Of a stretch of 7,825 nucleotides of DNA, positions 5,419-7,825 are shown piece by piece (the first letter of the stretch is position 1; the number at the start of each line of letters is the position of its first letter). The position numbers were made by a program, and so were the translations under genes. The notes below the pieces were generated by a model that worked only from the letters and a program-made list of their open reading frames with translations, did not search any database and had not been told where the DNA came from. The DNA is from REEB426 sp964551975 (GTDB taxonomy: Bacteria > Actinomycetota > Actinomycetes > S36-B12), in assembly GCA_964551975.1 (NCBI GenBank), contig CAZKFI010000089.1, positions 1 to 7,825 on the forward strand. The letters are read 5' to 3'.

Positions 5419-6317
5419 TAGCGAGTGAGCGCCGTACGGATTGCCGAGGCGATATCGCGATCCTGCCAGGTGAACCCGGACTGCTCCAGGACCTTCGGTA
5501 GCACCCTTGCGCTACTGAGGATCTCTGTGGAGAACTCGCCGAGCGCCGTCTTCAAGGCAATTGCCGGCACGGGGAAAAGCGTTGGGCGACCCAGGACATT
5601 TCCCATCGCTGCGGTCACTTCTGCATTGGTGGCAGGGTTGGGTGCGGTGAGGTTGACCGGTCCAGAGATGGCAGTGTCAACGAGGAACATCAGGGCGCTC
5701 ACTTCGTCTCGTAGCGAGATCCATGACCAGTACTGTCGACCGCTACCAAGTTTTCCGCCGAGCCCGAGACGGAAGATCGGGAACAGGCGCGCCCAGGCGC
5801 CACCGTCCTTGGCAACGACTAAGCCCGTTCGGGCATGGGCGACCCGAATCCCAGCCTCACGTGCCGGGTCCGCGGCCGCCTCCCAATCACGAACGACGTC
5901 TGCCAGGAAGCCGGTGCCGGCGGGCGAGCTCTCATCGACCGCTTTGTCACCGGTATCCCCGTACCAGCCAATGGCTGAGCCAGCGACAAGAACAGCTGGC
6001 TTGGGATCGAGGGACGCCATGGCTTTGGCAATGGTCTGGGTACCGAGCACGCGGCTATCACGAATCTCTGCCTTATAGGAATCGCTCCAGCGATGGTCTC
6101 CGACCTCGGCACCGGCAAGGTGAATCACCGCCTGCGTGCCATGCAGCGCCTTCAGATCGACGGTGCCGGACTTGGGGTCCCAGTGCACTTCATCGGGTGC
6201 TGTGGCAGTGGAGCGGACGAGACGAAGGACATGGTGGCCCTGCGCGCGAAGTGCGGGCACCAGGGCCCGACCGATAAGTCCTGATGCGCCGGTCACTGCA
6301 ATCGTGGTGCTAGCCAT
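5418..6317 (-). CDS. TIGR01777-family (SDR39U1/YfcH-like) NAD(P)-binding protein
   Basis: This protein of 299 aa belongs to the atypical short-chain dehydrogenases often annotated as epimerase, YfcH or cell-division inhibitor SulA-like. The Rossmann motif is TGASGLIG (9-16). Further family marks are HLAGA (66-70), SAIGWYGD (114-121), YWSWISLRDEV (196-206) and NLTAPNP (222-228). The C-terminal DUF1731 part ends with RVLPKVLEQSGF (271-282). The fold suggests NADP binding and possible sugar or redox chemistry, but no substrate is established for the family, and the SulA name is historical. It starts with an ATG 58 bp after the E2 stop, without a good Shine-Dalgarno sequence, and overlaps the next gene by one base. 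Its place after the E2 gene matches Rv2216 behind dlaT in M. tuberculosis, which supports a conserved link to the 2-oxo acid dehydrogenase/lipoate locus. Confidence 0.93.
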   Translation of the reverse strand: MASTTIAVTGASGLIGRALVPALRAQGHHVLRLVRSTATAPDEVHWDPKSGTVDLKALHGTQAVIHLAGAEVGDHRWSDSYKAEIRDSRVLGTQTIAKAMASLDPKPAVLVAGSAIGWYGDTGDKAVDESSPAGTGFLADVVRDWEAAADPAREAGIRVAHARTGLVVAKDGGAWARLFPIFRLGLGGKLGSGRQYWSWISLRDEVSALMFLVDTAISGPVNLTAPNPATNAEVTAAMGNVLGRPTLFPVPAIALKTALGEFSTEILSSARVLPKVLEQSGFTWQDRDIASAIRTALTR

Positions 6318-6375
6318 GCCTCAAGCATCCCACTGGTCCTGAAAGGTTGCAGTGAAGGGTGCAGCGAGTGGAGCT

Positions 6376-7825
6376 CTACAGCCCCAGTTCGGCCTCGAAG
6401 GCGGCGTCTTCCAGGCGGGTACGAATACTGCCGAGAAAACGTGCGGCATCGGCGCCATCGACGAGGCGATGGTCGTAGCTCAGCGAAAGGTAGACCATCG
6501 ATCGAATGGCGATGACATCCTCACCGTTGTCATTCACGACGACTGCTCGCTTCACCACCGAACCAGTACCAAGGATGGCGACCTGCGGTGGATTAACGAT
6601 GGGAGTGTCGAAGAGCGCACCGCGACTTCCGGTGTTGGTTACGGTAAAGGTTCCGCCGGAAAGTTCGTTCGGGCCAACCTTGTTCGTACGTGTGCGCTCT
6701 GCTAAATCAGCGATCCGACGTGCTAGGCCAGCGACATTGAGTTCACCGGCGTTCGTGATCACTGGCACGAGGAGCCCGCGATCGGTATCGACTGCGATCC
6801 CGAGATTTTCCTCGGCGTGATACGTGACGGTCCCTGCTGCCATATCCAGTGAGGCATTAAGTTGCGGGTATTGCTTCAGGGCCTCGACCGCAGCTTTGCA
6901 GAAGAAGGGCAGGAAGGTCAGGCTCACGCCTTCCCGTGCAGCGAATTGAGCTTTGACTCGATTGCGCAGGCTGGCTACCCGGGTCAGATCCACTTCGACG
7001 ACCGTGGTGAGTTGCGCGGACTCCTGCAGGGATTGCTGCATACGTTCAGCGATGATCCGACGCAGCCGGGTCAACTGCTGCGTGGTGCCACGTAATTCGG
7101 AAGTCGGCGCATCGGAAGCCTTCGTCGGGGTGGCCGATGCCGCGGGTGTACTGCTGCCAACGGGCACGCTCGGAGGCGGCGTGTTGCCCGCTGCAGCCGC
7201 ATCCAGAACATCCTGCTTGCGGATTCGCCCGCCGATACCAGTTCCGGCGACACTGGCGAGATCAACACCATGCTGCGCGGCAAGGCGGCGCACTAGCGGG
7301 GTGACGTAGGCCTGGCTGTCTCCACTCATGACAGGAGTGCTCACCGCAGGGGGAGGAGACACAGGCTGTGTCGTTGGCGCTACTACTGGCGCTGGCGTTG
7401 CTGTTGGCACGGGTGTTGGTGGCGCTGCCGGTGTTGGCGCCGCCGGTGTTGGTGCCGCTGGTGTTGGCGCCGCTGGTGTTGGCGCCGCTGGTGTTGGCGC
7501 TGCGGGCGCTACTACGCCAGCTGACGTACCGATGGTGCCGAGTTGTCCTCCCACCAGAACGGTTTGATCCTCGTTCACCAGGATGCTGAGCAGGATGCCA
7601 CCGGTAGGTGCCGGAATCTCGGTGTCGACCTTGTCGGTGGAGACTTCGACGAGGGGTTCGTCGGCCAGCACGCTGTCGCCGACCTTTTTCAACCAGCGGG
7701 TGACTGTGCCCTCGGTTACTGATTCGCCTAAGGCGGGAAGGAGGATCGCAGTCTCAGCGGTGGTGCCTGGTGTCGCTGCTGCTGGTGTCGCTACTGCTGG
7801 CGCTGGTACAGGTGCAGCCGCAGGA
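6376..7825 (-). CDS. sucB: Dihydrolipoamide acyltransferase (E2) of a 2-oxo acid dehydrogenase complex (5' end beyond right edge)
   Basis: This is the C-terminal 482 residues of an E2 that transfers acyl groups from a lipoyl arm to CoA in the pyruvate or 2-oxoglutarate dehydrogenase complex. In fragment numbering: an Ala/Pro linker (1-27); a lipoyl domain from ILLPALGESVTEG with the lipoyl lysine K65 in VSTDKVDTE; a long Ala-Pro-Thr linker (about 104-165); the E1/E3-binding domain (173-209, VTPLVRRLAAQHGVDL...GRIRKQDVL); another linker; and the catalytic domain with H452 and D456 in YDHRLVDGAD. The frame stays open to the edge. The linker before the lipoyl domain implies at least one more lipoyl domain upstream, as in other actinobacterial SucB/DlaT proteins. 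An apparent start at 7692 is an internal TTG inside the lipoyl domain. Actinobacterial members are annotated sucB but can serve pyruvate dehydrogenase, so the acyl substrate is not certain. The lipoyl domain is a substrate of the LipB and LipA encoded downstream. Confidence 0.96.
   Translation of the reverse strand, partial: PAAAPVPAPAVATPAAATPGTTAETAILLPALGESVTEGTVTRWLKKVGDSVLADEPLVEVSTDKVDTEIPAPTGGILLSILVNEDQTVLVGGQLGTIGTSAGVVAPAAPTPAAPTPAAPTPAAPTPAAPTPAAPPTPVPTATPAPVVAPTTQPVSPPPAVSTPVMSGDSQAYVTPLVRRLAAQHGVDLASVAGTGIGGRIRKQDVLDAAAAGNTPPPSVPVGSSTPAASATPTKASDAPTSELRGTTQQLTRLRRIIAERMQQSLQESAQLTTVVEVDLTRVASLRNRVKAQFAAREGVSLTFLPFFCKAAVEALKQYPQLNASLDMAAGTVTYHAEENLGIAVDTDRGLLVPVITNAGELNVAGLARRIADLAERTRTNKVGPNELSGGTFTVTNTGSRGALFDTPIVNPPQVAILGTGSVVKRAVVVNDNGEDVIAIRSMVYLSLSYDHRLVDGADAARFLGSIRTRLEDAAFEAELGL
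7430..7504. repeat. 15-bp tandem repeat in the E2 linker
   Basis: Five units of 15 bp with consensus ggtgttggcgccgct on the plus strand lie at 7430-7444, 7445-7459, 7460-7474, 7475-7489 and 7490-7504. A degenerate sixth copy with a 3-bp insertion is at 7412-7429. On the coding (minus) strand they encode a five-residue APTPA-type repeat in the flexible linker between the lipoyl and subunit-binding domains. The unit is a multiple of three, so gain or loss of copies changes only linker length. Confidence 0.95.
7769..7798. repeat. Short 15-bp duplication in the upstream E2 linker
   Basis: Two near-identical 15-bp units, ggtgtcgctgctgct (7769-7783) and ggtgtcgctactgct (7784-7798), encode an Ala/Thr/Pro stretch before the lipoyl domain. 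It resembles the larger repeat in the second linker but uses a different unit. Confidence 0.7.

Noticed and set aside
7328..7567. Plus-strand Gly/Ala/Val-rich frame resembling a PE/PPE- or elastin-like repeat protein.
   Set aside because: It is the antisense reading of the E2 linker minisatellite.
6376..7692. E2 gene starting at 7692.
   Set aside because: The codon there is a TTG inside the lipoyl domain (W-L-K-K-V). The frame and the domain continue upstream to the window edge.

Overview
The window looks like chromosomal DNA of a moderately GC-rich actinobacterium (class Actinomycetia). The evidence is gene content and order. A multidomain dihydrolipoamide acyltransferase (E2), a TIGR01777-type SDR protein, LipB, LipA and a DUF4191 membrane protein occur in the order known from Mycobacterium tuberculosis (dlaT, Rv2216, lipB, lipA, Rv2219). 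The E2 ends in the form typical of actinobacterial SucB/DlaT proteins. I cannot name a genus.

All eight genes lie on the minus strand, so transcription runs from right to left. From the right: the E2 gene, whose 5' end is off the window; the TIGR01777-family gene; an FAD-dependent amine-oxidase-like oxidoreductase; lipB and lipA, 4 bp apart; a 226-bp intergenic gap; a MOSC-domain gene; an 18-bp tandem repeat; an aldo/keto reductase; and the 5' part of a DUF4191 membrane protein gene whose 3' end runs off the left edge.

The core is a lipoylation module. LipB moves octanoate from acyl-ACP onto lipoyl domains, LipA inserts two sulfurs, and the E2 encoded in the same cluster carries a lipoyl domain that is a substrate of both. 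The FAD oxidoreductase and the MOSC/aldo-keto-reductase pair are extra to the M. tuberculosis order, and their link to lipoate is unproven.

The most useful non-coding observations are three. First, an identical hexamer TAGGCT sits 6-7 nt upstream of three start codons (DUF4191, MOSC, lipB), which suggests leaderless promoters. Second, an 18-bp minisatellite appears to have grown from the 3' end of the MOSC gene. Third, a 15-bp minisatellite encodes the Ala-Pro-Thr linker of the E2. I found no RNA gene, CRISPR array, insertion sequence or convincing intrinsic terminator. The region is mostly a conserved housekeeping locus, and I do not see a clearly new biological system in it.
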